Below, one piece after another: positions 1-5,953 of a stretch of DNA of 8,264 nt. Position 1 is the stretch's first letter. Each line of letters starts with the position of its first letter. The stretch is from NCBI GenBank assembly GCA_038211475.1, contig JBBQVN010000157.1, forward strand, positions 1-8,264, written 5' to 3'. Under the pieces are notes generated by a model, which saw nothing but the letters and a program-made list of their open reading frames with translations, had not been told where the DNA came from and ran no database searches. Made by a program: the position numbers and the translations under genes. This DNA is from JANYBT01 sp038211475 (lineage in GTDB: Bacteria > Acidobacteriota > Terriglobia > Terriglobales > Acidobacteriaceae).

Positions 1-401
1 GAGACAGTTCGGCTCATGCCGTCCGCCGATACTTTAATGGTCCCGGTTGCCATCGTCTTGCCGTCCTTTTTGATGGTCATCATAAGAGTATGATCGTCGA
101 CCCGCTGGTACGCGCGCATGTCGGATGTCGGGTCGCCCGTCACTGCGTAATCTTTGCCATCGAACTTTCCGGTCCATTCGTTGTGCGTGGCTTTGCCGCT
201 GGCGTCCGTGCCGTCCACCGTGACCTTGACGCTGTCGCCTGCAGCCTCATAGACGACGGTTCCGTTTTTTGGAGCGTCGGCACTCATCTTGGACTTGGCT
301 TCGTTCAATTTCCAAGTGCCCATATTTGCGTCAGCGGCGAAACATACCAAGGCGACCGAGAACAATGCTGCCAACGTCAACACTACTGTCCTTATCTTCA
401 T
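1..401 (-). CDS. small secreted protein of unknown function, 3' end outside the window
   Basis: The reading frame opens with ATG at 401 and stays open for 133 codons to the window edge, so the C-terminus is missing. A strong Shine-Dalgarno (AAGGAG, 7 nt before the ATG) decides the start. Residues 1-22 form a classic signal peptide: Lys and Arg, then a Leu/Val/Ala-rich core ending at FA-AD, so the product is probably exported. The mature part begins with a GTWKLNEAKSK-type motif and then alternates short charged and Thr/Val stretches, as expected for a small beta-rich (lipocalin-like) fold. Proteins that open this way are, as I recall, common as hypothetical exported proteins in Acidobacteriota; I know no assigned function. 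It lies 61 nt downstream of the membrane protein gene on the same strand and has its own good ribosome binding site, so co-transcription is possible but unproven. Confidence 0.8.
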   Translation of the reverse strand, partial: MKIRTVVLTLAALFSVALVCFAADANMGTWKLNEAKSKMSADAPKNGTVVYEAAGDSVKVTVDGTDASGKATHNEWTGKFDGKDYAVTGDPTSDMRAYQRVDDHTLMMTIKKDGKTMATGTIKVSADGMSRTV

Positions 402-462
402 GTGAGCTCCTTCGCTTATGCGGATTAGTTTCTTGGATCCCAAAAACCGACCCAGTATACGC

Positions 463-981
463 CTACTCAAGCCTTCCCGCGCGGAGCAAAAACAGGGTCG
501 CAATTGACCTGCAGTTCAACCAAATTGACATTTGCCACAGCGCCGCTGAGTAAGCGATGAAAGCAGTGGTTCCCGCAAAACGGAAGACATGCGGATACGG
601 CGCGCCCACCGGCAGCGCGCGCCCCGCGACGTACGCGCTCAAAATACCGACGACACATACATACACGAACCAGGAAACCATGTTCTTTGCCATGGAAAAT
701 CCGCCGCTCGCCATGACGGTCATCATCAGGATCGGGCCACGTTTCAACTTTTCGGCAAACTCCGGGGATCGCATCGCCTCGCGGGAGGCGGGGCGGGGCA
801 TCAGGTAGTCGCCGGGAGGGAGTGCCGCTGAACGGAGCGCGTCCAGTACTTGATCTTCGTTCGCCAGCCTGGGGTAGTCGTTTTTGTGCCAGAGCGGCGC
901 CATGTGGATGACGGAACTCACCACAAAAACAATGACCGACGACAACAGAATGGGCAGCCAGAGCGCAGACAGTTCTGTCAT
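463..981 (-). CDS. small multi-pass membrane protein of unknown function, possibly C-terminally shortened
   Basis: The frame gives 172 residues from ATG 981. I chose this start over the longer frame to 1068 because an AGGAG lies 6 nt upstream of it and the hydrophobic segment begins right after MTELSAL. There is a membrane helix at about residues 7-26, ending in SSVIHM. A soluble loop at about 27-95 carries the conserved-looking motifs HKNDYPRLANEDQVLDALR and PPGDYLMPRP. Two more helices follow at about 98-120 and 131-153. From memory, this is a widespread uncharacterised bacterial family whose members usually run on through a Trp/Ser/Thr-rich stretch into a fourth helix. Here the sequence after SIW (residue 154) becomes an unrelated 18-residue basic tail and stops. 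The other minus-strand frames downstream do not contain the expected ending, so a deletion is likelier than a simple frameshift. Function unknown. Confidence 0.82.
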   Translation of the reverse strand: MTELSALWLPILLSSVIVFVVSSVIHMAPLWHKNDYPRLANEDQVLDALRSAALPPGDYLMPRPASREAMRSPEFAEKLKRGPILMMTVMASGGFSMAKNMVSWFVYVCVVGILSAYVAGRALPVGAPYPHVFRFAGTTAFIAYSAALWQMSIWLNCRSIATLFLLRAGRLE

Positions 982-1082
982 GACAACTCCTGTGTGAAAT
1001 GGACCTGCAACGACGGTACAAATCTTCCAGCGGTGCTGTTCACAACAAGGGACATCTGGCCGGGCCATCGCGCTCCCGGAGT

Positions 1083-1159
1083 TGGTGGCCCCGGAGGGAG
1101 TCGAACCCCCAACCCTCAGATCCGAAGTCTGATGCTCTATCCAATTGAGCTACGGAGCC
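1083..1159 (-). tRNA. tRNA-Arg (anticodon UCG)
   Basis: A complete cloverleaf can be folded on the minus strand. The 7-bp acceptor stem runs from 1159-1153 to 1093-1087 and includes one T-G pair. The D arm is GCTC/GAGC. The 5-bp anticodon stem TCAGA/TCTGA closes the loop CTTCGGA, giving anticodon TCG. The T arm is GGGGG/CCCTC around TTCGACT. Discriminator A at 1086 is followed by an encoded CCA (1085-1083). It reads arginine codon CGA. Before the island inserted it would have lain about 30 nt downstream of tRNA-Arg(ACG), forming a two-tRNA cluster. Confidence 0.96.
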
Positions 1160-1189
1160 AGTCCTGGAAAACGCGGAGCCTGAGCAGAA

Positions 1190-1235
1190 ATGGTGCGCCC
1201 TGAGAGATTCGAACTCCCGGCCTTCTGGTTCGTAG
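1190..1235 (-). repeat. displaced 3' half of tRNA-Arg(ACG): distal attachment site of the island
   Basis: These 46 bp are identical to 8144-8189, the 3' half of the intact tRNA-Arg(ACG), including the encoded CCA. Identity runs from one base past the CCA up to the first base of the anticodon loop, then stops abruptly: position 1236 is G where 8190 is C. No D arm or 5' acceptor strand follows, so this is not a functional tRNA. Such a 3'-half copy is the usual scar left when a tyrosine recombinase integrates an element into a tRNA gene. The anticodon loop is a known crossover location for such integrases. A weak 5-bp hairpin (GGTAG at 1235-1239, CTACC at 1246-1250) straddles the edge. Confidence 0.92.
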
Positions 1236-1288
1236 GTAGAATCCGCTACCCACACCATACCGCATGAGCCAACTAACCTCAACGAAAT

Positions 1289-1394
1289 AATGAGGAAGAG
1301 ACGTGTCTTGTTGGCTGGGTTTGCTCCCTGTTGGCGGAGGTTCACGGACAAAAAGCGGACAGTGTGAAGCCAGGACAGTCCCCCGTCAAGGCCC
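1289..1394 (+). repeat. direct repeat copy A (106 bp)
   Basis: Aligned with copy B (5744-5848), this stretch shows five substitutions and one inserted T, about 94% identity, in the same orientation. It starts with AATGAGGAAGAG and ends with GTCAAGGCCC; outside these points the two loci are unrelated. It contains three GGACA motifs (1346-1350, 1357-1361, 1373-1377), the first two spaced 11 bp apart. It begins 53 bp inside the left attachment site. There are no terminal inverted repeats and no transposase, so it is not a recognisable insertion sequence. Confidence 0.9.
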
Positions 1395-1998
1395 TAAGGG
1401 GGATAGGTGCAGGGAGGGTGACCGGAGCCCACTTAAGCCCACCGCCCCCGACCCCGCCGCCGAAATAGTTTTACAGTTCCCCGGTCTCTCTCTACACCAA
1501 AATTCGAAAATAGGCTGGTTTTGTTAATGTCGGTTTCTCCCTTTTTCTTGAGACTCATTACGCGTCACAGTCGGACATGTTTCAGCTTTGCCATCCGAGC
1601 CCGTCGCGCCCCGGAAAACTGCAAGGCGTCTCACTCTGGATACCTAAAGCAAGGTGGGAGGGCAAAATTACCGGAGGCCAAATAGGCGATTGCTGACGCT
1701 CTCCGGGCGAGGCGCTGCCGGGTGCACCTTCCCTCTAATCCCGTCGCTACGTCCCCTAGCGTGCCCCAGACCTAAGCCAATCAACCCGAGGCGGGGCAGG
1801 GGGGTACCCCCGAATCAATCTGGGCACTGCTGGCGATGGCTGCGTTCTTCGTTGCCGTCCGCGCCTCCGCCCAGGAGACCCTGCCAACGGGAGCCAAATG
1901 AATGGCGATGCCACTTTTGCCTTTTTCATTTGCCGATTGAGACCACCATTGCTCCCACCGAATCGCAAAAGTGAAACCCTCGAGACCTCCCCGGTCCA

Positions 1999-2027
1999 TT
2001 GACACACCGATTGCTTGCGCTGATAAC
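1999..2027 (+). promoter_or_regulatory. putative sigma-70 promoter of the CDF transporter gene
   Basis: A perfect -35 TTGACA at 1999-2004 is followed, after exactly 17 nt, by GATAAC at 2022-2027 (four of six matches to TATAAT). Transcription would start around 2034-2036, essentially at the GTG start codon at 2036. This implies a leaderless or nearly leaderless mRNA. It agrees with the lack of any Shine-Dalgarno before the GTG. Confidence 0.5.
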
Positions 2028-2035
2028 CTTACTTC

Positions 2036-2653
2036 GTGGCAACATCGGCGAACCGCCAGGCGTCTGCACTTCAGGGAAAGCGGCTGGAGTATTTCACCGT
2101 CGCATGGAATAGTCTGGAGGGCTTGGTTGCGGTAATCGCCGGAGCAATGGCGGGAAGCATTTCTCTGATCAGTTTTGGAATTGACAGTTTCATCGAGGTC
2201 ACGTCGGGGATCGTGCTGCTGTGGAGAATGGCGGTCGATGCCGACGCGGAGAAGAGAGAGAGTAACGAAAGATTGAGCCTGCGAATTGTGGGCGTGTGCT
2301 TTCTCGCTCTTGCCGCCTACGTTTCGTATAAAGCTCTTTCCGATCTGGTCGAACGAAGAGCTCCGGGACACAGTATCCCCGGAATTGTCCTCGCATGCGC
2401 ATCGCTCGTGGTGATGCCCCTTCTCGCCCGGGCCAAGAAGAAGGTGGCCCATGAGCTTGGCAGCCTGGCGATGGAGGCAGATGCCAGGCAGGCGGATTTT
2501 TGTGTTTACCTGTCAGCCATATTGCTGACTGGGCTGCTTCTTAGCCTCGTCCTGGGGTGGTGGTGGGCAGATCCGGTCTGCGCGCTCATCATGGTTCCGA
2601 TTATTACCAACGAAGGACTTCAAGCCCTTAGGAACAAGGTTTGCTGTGATTAA
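2036..2653 (+). CDS. cation diffusion facilitator (CDF) family transporter, short membrane-only form
   Basis: A 205-residue inner-membrane protein with about six hydrophobic helices, predicted to export divalent metal cations by antiport. In the second helix, GSISLISFGIDSFIE matches the CDF pattern, with D50 and E54 in place of the usual Asp/His-x3-Asp metal site. The fifth helix region has EADARQADFCVYLS (D149, D154, C156), and WWWADPVCALIMVP (about 175-188) is the typical last CDF helix. The cytoplasmic C-terminal domain of large CDFs such as YiiP is absent, as in a common short subgroup that ends, like this one, in a Cys-rich tail (KVCCD). The start is GTG 2036: an in-frame stop at 2024 rules out anything longer, and the promoter lies immediately upstream. 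It sits in an arsenic island, so a role in metal resistance is likely, but the substrate cannot be read from the sequence. Confidence 0.87.
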   Translation: MATSANRQASALQGKRLEYFTVAWNSLEGLVAVIAGAMAGSISLISFGIDSFIEVTSGIVLLWRMAVDADAEKRESNERLSLRIVGVCFLALAAYVSYKALSDLVERRAPGHSIPGIVLACASLVVMPLLARAKKKVAHELGSLAMEADARQADFCVYLSAILLTGLLLSLVLGWWWADPVCALIMVPIITNEGLQALRNKVCCD

Positions 2654-3069
2654 GAGCCCATTCAGCAACGGTATTCTGCCGCAATCGTGAATGATAACGT
2701 CCTTTATCATTCACGATTCCGATGGGGCGAAAAGCGCACCAGAAAGGGAAGTGGGATTTTTCCTAAACGGGATCGTTGTCTTCACCTTCAGCAGCCCGTT
2801 CCCCGCGGCTAAATCAACCAAGCGAGTAAGCGCCCTTGATCCTGACAAACTTCGCAGAGAAGCAAAACCTCAATTCTAGACGCAACGCCCTCGAAGGATG
2901 CGGGCAATGCAGCACGGTTCTAAACAGGGGTTTCGGCCCGTAGTTTCGCGCCGCTAACTGAAGGGTGGTGCTTCCCATCACCCCCTTCTCTTATCCATTG
3001 GTAAAGGGCTGGGACTTCACACCGAGGGTGCAACTTCCACCGAAAAGGGCAAGAAACCATGAGACCAGA
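2654..3069. other. intergenic stretch with one strong hairpin
   Basis: About 415 bp between the CDF gene and the small DUF5659-like gene. The only structure I can support is the perfect inverted repeat at 2683-2718. Short open frames here lack ribosome binding sites and recognisable families; one of them starts inside the hairpin. Confidence 0.55.
2683..2718. terminator. perfect 15-bp inverted repeat, probable transcript-end hairpin or protein-binding palindrome
   Basis: AATCGTGAATGATAA (2683-2697) and its exact reverse complement (2704-2718) flank a 6-nt loop, CGTCCT. It begins 30 nt after the CDF stop codon, where a terminator or 3'-stabilising hairpin is expected. No T-run follows, so it is not a canonical intrinsic terminator. 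The A+T-rich perfect symmetry would equally suit a dimeric regulator's operator or a small palindromic repeat element. Confidence 0.5.
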
Positions 3070-3267
3070 ATGCCAGAAGCCAACGTCAAAAGCCTACCTG
3101 CTGCGGCCTTCGCGCTCGCCAGGGGCGCCCGCCTTCTCCGCTGCGAGATTAGTCAACCGGGCCCCGTAGATTTCATCTTTGAAGATCCGCGATCAGGGAT
3201 CGCCGCAACTGCAAGAGCCATGCTGCGGGAGTCCGAATTGGCGAGATTTGCAGAAACGCACGGTTAA
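3070..3267 (+). CDS. small DUF5659-like protein of unknown function
   Basis: 65 residues from ATG 3070. The frame is open upstream to 2965, but the first 35 codons there look non-coding. The core FALARGARLLRCEI (about 14-27) followed by VDFIFEDP (about 33-40) and a helical acidic/basic tail resembles the small DUF5659-type proteins I recall from integrated elements. In these, a short beta hairpin (gxxVxFxFxDP) precedes a helix. No catalytic motif is visible. The Shine-Dalgarno is weak. It ends 61 bp before the convergent acr3 stop. Members I recall continue a little past this point with a basic helix, so the C-terminus may be clipped. Family assignment is tentative and the function is unknown. 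Confidence 0.5.
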   Translation: MPEANVKSLPAAAFALARGARLLRCEISQPGPVDFIFEDPRSGIAATARAMLRESELARFAETHG

Positions 3268-3328
3268 CCGGTGTGATGTTCATCATTGACTCGCAATCTG
3301 GCAAAGCCCTAATAGGCAAATAGTGAAT

Positions 3329-4450
3329 TTAGGGTGTCGTCTCCACAGGGTGAACGACGAAGTCCGGGTTCGCTCCCGTGAAATAACGCTTCCGCATCCA
3401 GAATGCGACATTGACAAGACCGATCAGTGCTGGAACCTCCACCAGCGGCCCGATAACACCGACGAAAGCCTCGCCAGAGTTCAAGCCGAAGACGGCGACG
3501 GCAACAGCGATGGCCAACTCAAAGTTATTGCCGGCTGCTGTGAAGGAAAGCGTCGCGGTCTGAGCGTAATTTGCACCGAGCCTGCGTCCCATCCAGAAAC
3601 TCACTAGGAACATGACGAGGAAGTAGATGACCAACGGCACCGCGATTTTCACTACATCGAACGGCAGTTTGACGATGAGATCGCCTTTGAGGCTGAACAT
3701 GACAAGGATGGTGAAGAGAAGAGCCACGAGTGTAAAGGGACTGATACGCGGAACGAACTTTGTCCGATACCACTCTTCACCCTTTACCCGCACTAGAACA
3801 AAGCGCGTCAACGTTCCGGCGACAAACGGTATGCCGAGATAGATCAATACGCTATGGGCAATCTGTCCGATGCTGATGTGGACAACGGCCCCCTGAAAGC
3901 CGAACCACTTCGGCATGATTGTGATAAAAACCCAGGCGTAGAGGCTGTAGAAGATCACCTGAAAGACGCTGTTGATAGCAACAAGACCGGCCACGTAGTC
4001 CGTGTCGCCTCCAGCAAGCTCATTCCAGACAAGCACCATCGCGATGCAGCGAGCTATGCCGATCAAGATCAAGCCGCGCATATAGGCCGGCTCCCCATGC
4101 AAGAACAGCAATGCCAGACCGAACATGAGCAGCGGGCCGATGATCCAGTTCTGAACGAGGGATAGACCAAGGACACGCTTGTTGCGGAAAACCTCGCCCA
4201 GTTTCTCGTACCGTACCTTTGCCAGCGGCGGGTACATCATGATGATGAGTCCGATGGCGATAGGGATGTTGGTTGTTCCCGACTGGAAGCTGTTCACAAA
4301 GCCCGAGGAGCCGGGCACGAAGTGGCCGATGGCCACCCCAACAGCCATTGCAAAGAAGATCCAGAGTGTAAGGAAGCGGTCGAGAAAGGAAAGCTTCTTG
4401 CGTGGCGTAGGGGCGCAGACCCGACCTTGCGTGCACGGAGCGATGGACAT
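3329..4450 (-). CDS. acr3: arsenite efflux permease, ACR3 family
   Basis: A 373-residue membrane permease that expels arsenite, driven by the proton-motive force. About ten hydrophobic helices follow a short polar N-terminus (1-22). Diagnostic ACR3 motifs are visible: LSFLDRFLTLWIFFAMAVGV (20-39), YPPLAKVRYE (73-82), the GIARCIAMVLVWNELAGGD segment with the conserved, functionally required Cys (C135), and AGNNFELAIAVAVAVFG with the conserved Glu (E311). The length is within the usual 350-400 range and nothing is missing. ATG 4450 follows the arsR stop by only 2 nt, and GAGG overlapping the arsR end serves as ribosome binding site, so arsR and acr3 form one translationally close unit under ArsR control. 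It converges on the small DUF5659-like gene. Confidence 0.97.
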   Translation of the reverse strand: MSIAPCTQGRVCAPTPRKKLSFLDRFLTLWIFFAMAVGVAIGHFVPGSSGFVNSFQSGTTNIPIAIGLIIMMYPPLAKVRYEKLGEVFRNKRVLGLSLVQNWIIGPLLMFGLALLFLHGEPAYMRGLILIGIARCIAMVLVWNELAGGDTDYVAGLVAINSVFQVIFYSLYAWVFITIMPKWFGFQGAVVHISIGQIAHSVLIYLGIPFVAGTLTRFVLVRVKGEEWYRTKFVPRISPFTLVALLFTILVMFSLKGDLIVKLPFDVVKIAVPLVIYFLVMFLVSFWMGRRLGANYAQTATLSFTAAGNNFELAIAVAVAVFGLNSGEAFVGVIGPLVEVPALIGLVNVAFWMRKRYFTGANPDFVVHPVETTP

Positions 4451-4452
4451 GA

Positions 4453-4872
4453 CTACCTCGATTGAGTTTCAGCAGGTGCCGGGGGGCATGCGGGAGGAGG
4501 GGCGCCTTCCAAGGCCGCGAACTTTGCGGGGCTGCGGCAAGCCTCGAAGAGTCGTGAACGATCAATCTGCATGGCTTTCTCTTCGAGCATCCAGTTGAGT
4601 GTCTGCTGAAGCACTTGGGCAGCCCCGATATTGCGTGGCATCGTGACGCGGTAGTGCATCCACTTTCCTTCTCTTCGCGCTGCGACGATCCCCGCTCTCC
4701 GCAGATACGCAAGATGCCGCGAAATCTTGGGCTGAGGTTGGTCCAGAATCTCCACAAAGTAGCAAACGCAGATTTCCTGACTGCCCATAAGATTCAGGAG
4801 TCGCAGCCGGGTCGTATCTCCGAGCGCCTCGAAGAACCGCTGCATGTCGAATGGTTTTTGCCTGGCTGCCAT
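4453..4872 (-). CDS. arsR: arsenic-responsive transcriptional repressor ArsR
   Basis: A 139-residue winged-helix repressor of the ArsR/SmtB family. It should sit on the shared divergent promoter and leave it when As(III) binds. The metalloid site appears as QEICVCYF with C35 and C37, equivalent to the ELCVCDL Cys-x-Cys of plasmid R773 ArsR. The recognition helix is QPKISRHLAYLRRAGIV (about 46-62), followed by the wing EGKWMHYRV. The Pro/Ala-rich C-terminus after residue 120 looks disordered. ATG 4872 is chosen because the family begins a few residues before FFEALGDTTRLRLL. The longer frame to 5016 would run through the promoter and into the divergent gene. There is no Shine-Dalgarno, but a perfect TATAAT lies 6 nt before the ATG, which suggests a leaderless mRNA. 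Confidence 0.96.
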   Translation of the reverse strand: MAARQKPFDMQRFFEALGDTTRLRLLNLMGSQEICVCYFVEILDQPQPKISRHLAYLRRAGIVAARREGKWMHYRVTMPRNIGAAQVLQQTLNWMLEEKAMQIDRSRLFEACRSPAKFAALEGAPPPACPPAPAETQSR

Positions 4873-4949
4873 GACCGGATTATATCTGGTTTGACGTATG
4901 TGTCGACAGTCAATTATATTTGCCCTGACGCATATATGGAGGAAGCGCA
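4873..4949. promoter_or_regulatory. divergent ars promoter/operator region
   Basis: This 77-bp gap holds promoters for both directions. Plus strand: TTGACG (4891-4896), a 17-nt spacer and TTATAT (4914-4919), giving a start near 4926 and a short leader with GGAGGA before the ATG at 4950. Minus strand: TATAAT (4884-4879) six nt before the arsR ATG, without a good -35. Inverted TTGAC (4891-4895) and GTCAA (4909-4913) enclose a perfect 8-bp palindrome TGTCGACA (4901-4908), all inside the plus-strand spacer. That placement fits an ArsR operator repressing both units. The operator assignment is inferred from position and symmetry. Confidence 0.65.
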
Positions 4950-5147
4950 ATGATAGACCAGCTTCTTGATTCAGTCCGCTCGAAATATGGCGCTGTTGCC
5001 GAAAGCACACTCTCAAATGACCATGCTGGAGTGAAGGCCAGCGCTCTCCACGATGATCTTGCCGACCTGCTCTCGAAGTACGACGTGAACGCAGCAGCCG
5101 CCAGCGTCAAGGTGTACGCCATCAAGCCAGGACCGAGCGCCCAATGA
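4950..5147 (+). CDS. arsM: 65-residue remnant: N- and C-terminal ends of arsenite methyltransferase ArsM fused in frame
   Basis: Residues 1-29 (DQLLDSVRSKYGAVAEST, then LSNDHAGVKA) read like the extreme N-terminus of ArsM-type arsenite S-adenosylmethionine methyltransferases, which normally continue into AVAEAFGY. Residues from about 30 on (ADLLSKYDVNAAAASVKVYAIKP) read like the extreme C-terminus of the same proteins. Everything between is missing: the SAM-binding GxGxG motif, the catalytic cysteines and the As(III) site, about 250-300 residues. It therefore cannot methylate arsenite. The frame is intact, GGAGGA precedes ATG 4950 at good spacing, and its stop overlaps the arsC start (ATGA, 5144-5147). 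It may persist as a leader cistron coupling translation into arsC. The ArsM assignment is from memory of the family ends. The alternative is an unrelated small protein. Confidence 0.7.
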   Translation: MIDQLLDSVRSKYGAVAESTLSNDHAGVKASALHDDLADLLSKYDVNAAAASVKVYAIKPGPSAQ

Positions 5148-5560
5148 AGACCTACATCTTCGCCTGCATCCACAACGCTGGACGTTCCCAAATGTCGGCA
5201 GCCTTCTTCAACCATCTTGCCGACCCAATGAAGGCCCGTGCCATCTCCGCAGGCACAAGCCCCGGAGAGCGGGTGCATCCGGTTGTCGTAGACGCGATGC
5301 AGGAAGTCGGCATAGACCTTAGTCAGGCCAAGCCGCAGAAGCTAACGGCCGATCTAGCACAGGGCGCGGAGCTGCTCGTCACCATGGGTTGCGGTGATGA
5401 GTGTCCTTACGTCCCCGGTTTGCGTCGCGCAGATTGGCTGTTGACTGATGCAAACGGGTTGCCGATAGACGAAGTACGAGCGATCCGCGACGGCATTTGT
5501 CAGCGAATCAAACATCTGATCGTAGAGGAAGATTTGAGCTTAACTACCGGAGCTCCTTGA
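5144..5560 (+). CDS. arsC: arsenate reductase ArsC, low-molecular-weight phosphatase type
   Basis: A 138-residue cytoplasmic enzyme that reduces arsenate to arsenite, the substrate of Acr3. The N-terminal P-loop is C8-IHNAG-R14-S (Cys-x5-Arg-Ser), the nucleophile loop shared with low-molecular-weight protein tyrosine phosphatases. TMGCGDECPYVPG supplies C83 and C87 for the disulfide relay, which places it with thioredoxin- (or mycothiol-) coupled ArsC, not the glutaredoxin-type ArsC of R773. The end, DEVRAIRDGICQRIKHLI, is the usual C-terminal helix. The region normally reading DP keeps the Asp (D102) but has Ala instead of Pro. The start ATG 5144 overlaps the stop of the arsM remnant by 4 nt, so translation is probably coupled. 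It is transcribed from the divergent ars promoter. Confidence 0.96.
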   Translation: MKTYIFACIHNAGRSQMSAAFFNHLADPMKARAISAGTSPGERVHPVVVDAMQEVGIDLSQAKPQKLTADLAQGAELLVTMGCGDECPYVPGLRRADWLLTDANGLPIDEVRAIRDGICQRIKHLIVEEDLSLTTGAP

Positions 5561-5953
5561 GATGTTGCTTCTTTAGGGTGGATGGCTCAATGTGGTTGCT
5601 TTGGCGGGAGCTGGCCAGACGAATCCATCCAGTGGACGCCCAGCGCTGACCCAACGGGCTTCGAGAATAATTTCGGACCCACCGCGCAGATTGTCGGCTG
5701 CGCAAAAGCTGTTTCGGGTCGCGTTGCGAATTGCCTTGGTGTCAATGAGGAAGAGATGTGTCTTGTTGGCTGGGTTTGCTCCCTGTTGCCGGAGGTTCAC
5801 GGACAAAAAGCGGACAGACTGAAGCCAGGACAGCCCCCGTCAAGGCCCCAGCGGTTCCCCCTGCTTGCAGGGATGAAGGGCTCTGAAGCAACGATCAGAA
5901 CCGATCTCTCGTTGCACGGGGCGATCGTGAGACAAAGGGGAAAACTAAGCGAC
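5561..5953. other. convergent intergenic region between arsC and the sialidase-like gene
   Basis: About 390 bp without a gene I can support. It contains repeat copy B (5744-5848) and a small hairpin just after it (CCCTG 5859-5863, CAGGG 5868-5872). Overlapping open frames run through on both strands, but none has a recognisable family or ribosome binding site, and several owe their start to the repeat. No canonical intrinsic terminator is visible for either flanking gene. Confidence 0.6.
5744..5848 (+). repeat. direct repeat copy B (105 bp)
   Basis: Second copy of the segment at 1289-1394, same orientation, about 94% identical, 4.45 kb downstream. It preserves the three GGACA motifs (5801-5805, 5812-5816, 5828-5832) at the same spacing. 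Together copies A and B enclose the CDF transporter and the entire ars locus and exclude the sialidase-like gene, so B may mark an internal junction of a composite island. No tRNA 3'-half fragment accompanies this copy. Confidence 0.9.

Larger units (their letters stand above)
1236..2035. other. gene-poor left part of the island
   Basis: About 800 bp with no gene I can support. The short open frames here have no convincing ribosome binding sites, overlap each other on both strands and translate to Pro/Arg/Ser-rich, family-less sequence. What can be seen is repeat copy A (1289-1394), one further isolated GGACA at 1573-1577, a perfect 12-bp palindrome GGGGGTACCCCC at 1800-1811, and the CDF gene promoter at 1999-2027. 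It may hold eroded remains of the integration module, but I could not recognise any integrase fragment in it. Confidence 0.6.

Noticed and set aside
1040..1351. Open frame across tRNA-Arg(UCG) and the tRNA fragment on the minus strand
   Set aside because: It translates tRNA sequence (the familiar SVAQLDRASDFGSEGWGFDSLRG artefact), so it is not a protein.
1289..1394. Repeat copies A and B as insertion sequences or small transposable repeats
   Set aside because: No terminal inverted repeats, no flanking target duplication seen and no transposase; only the internal GGACA motifs are structured.
1781..2452. 223-codon minus-strand frame overlapping the CDF gene
   Set aside because: It is antisense to a clear CDF transporter and has no family resemblance or start signal.
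3525..4757. Open frames on either strand overlapping acr3 and arsR, including a 245-codon minus-strand frame at 4020-4757
   Set aside because: They shadow well-supported acr3 and arsR in other frames, have Arg/Ser/His-rich composition and match no family.
4873..5016. Extending arsR upstream to 5016
   Set aside because: It would run through both promoters and into the divergent gene; the family starts close to residue 1 of the ATG 4872 product.
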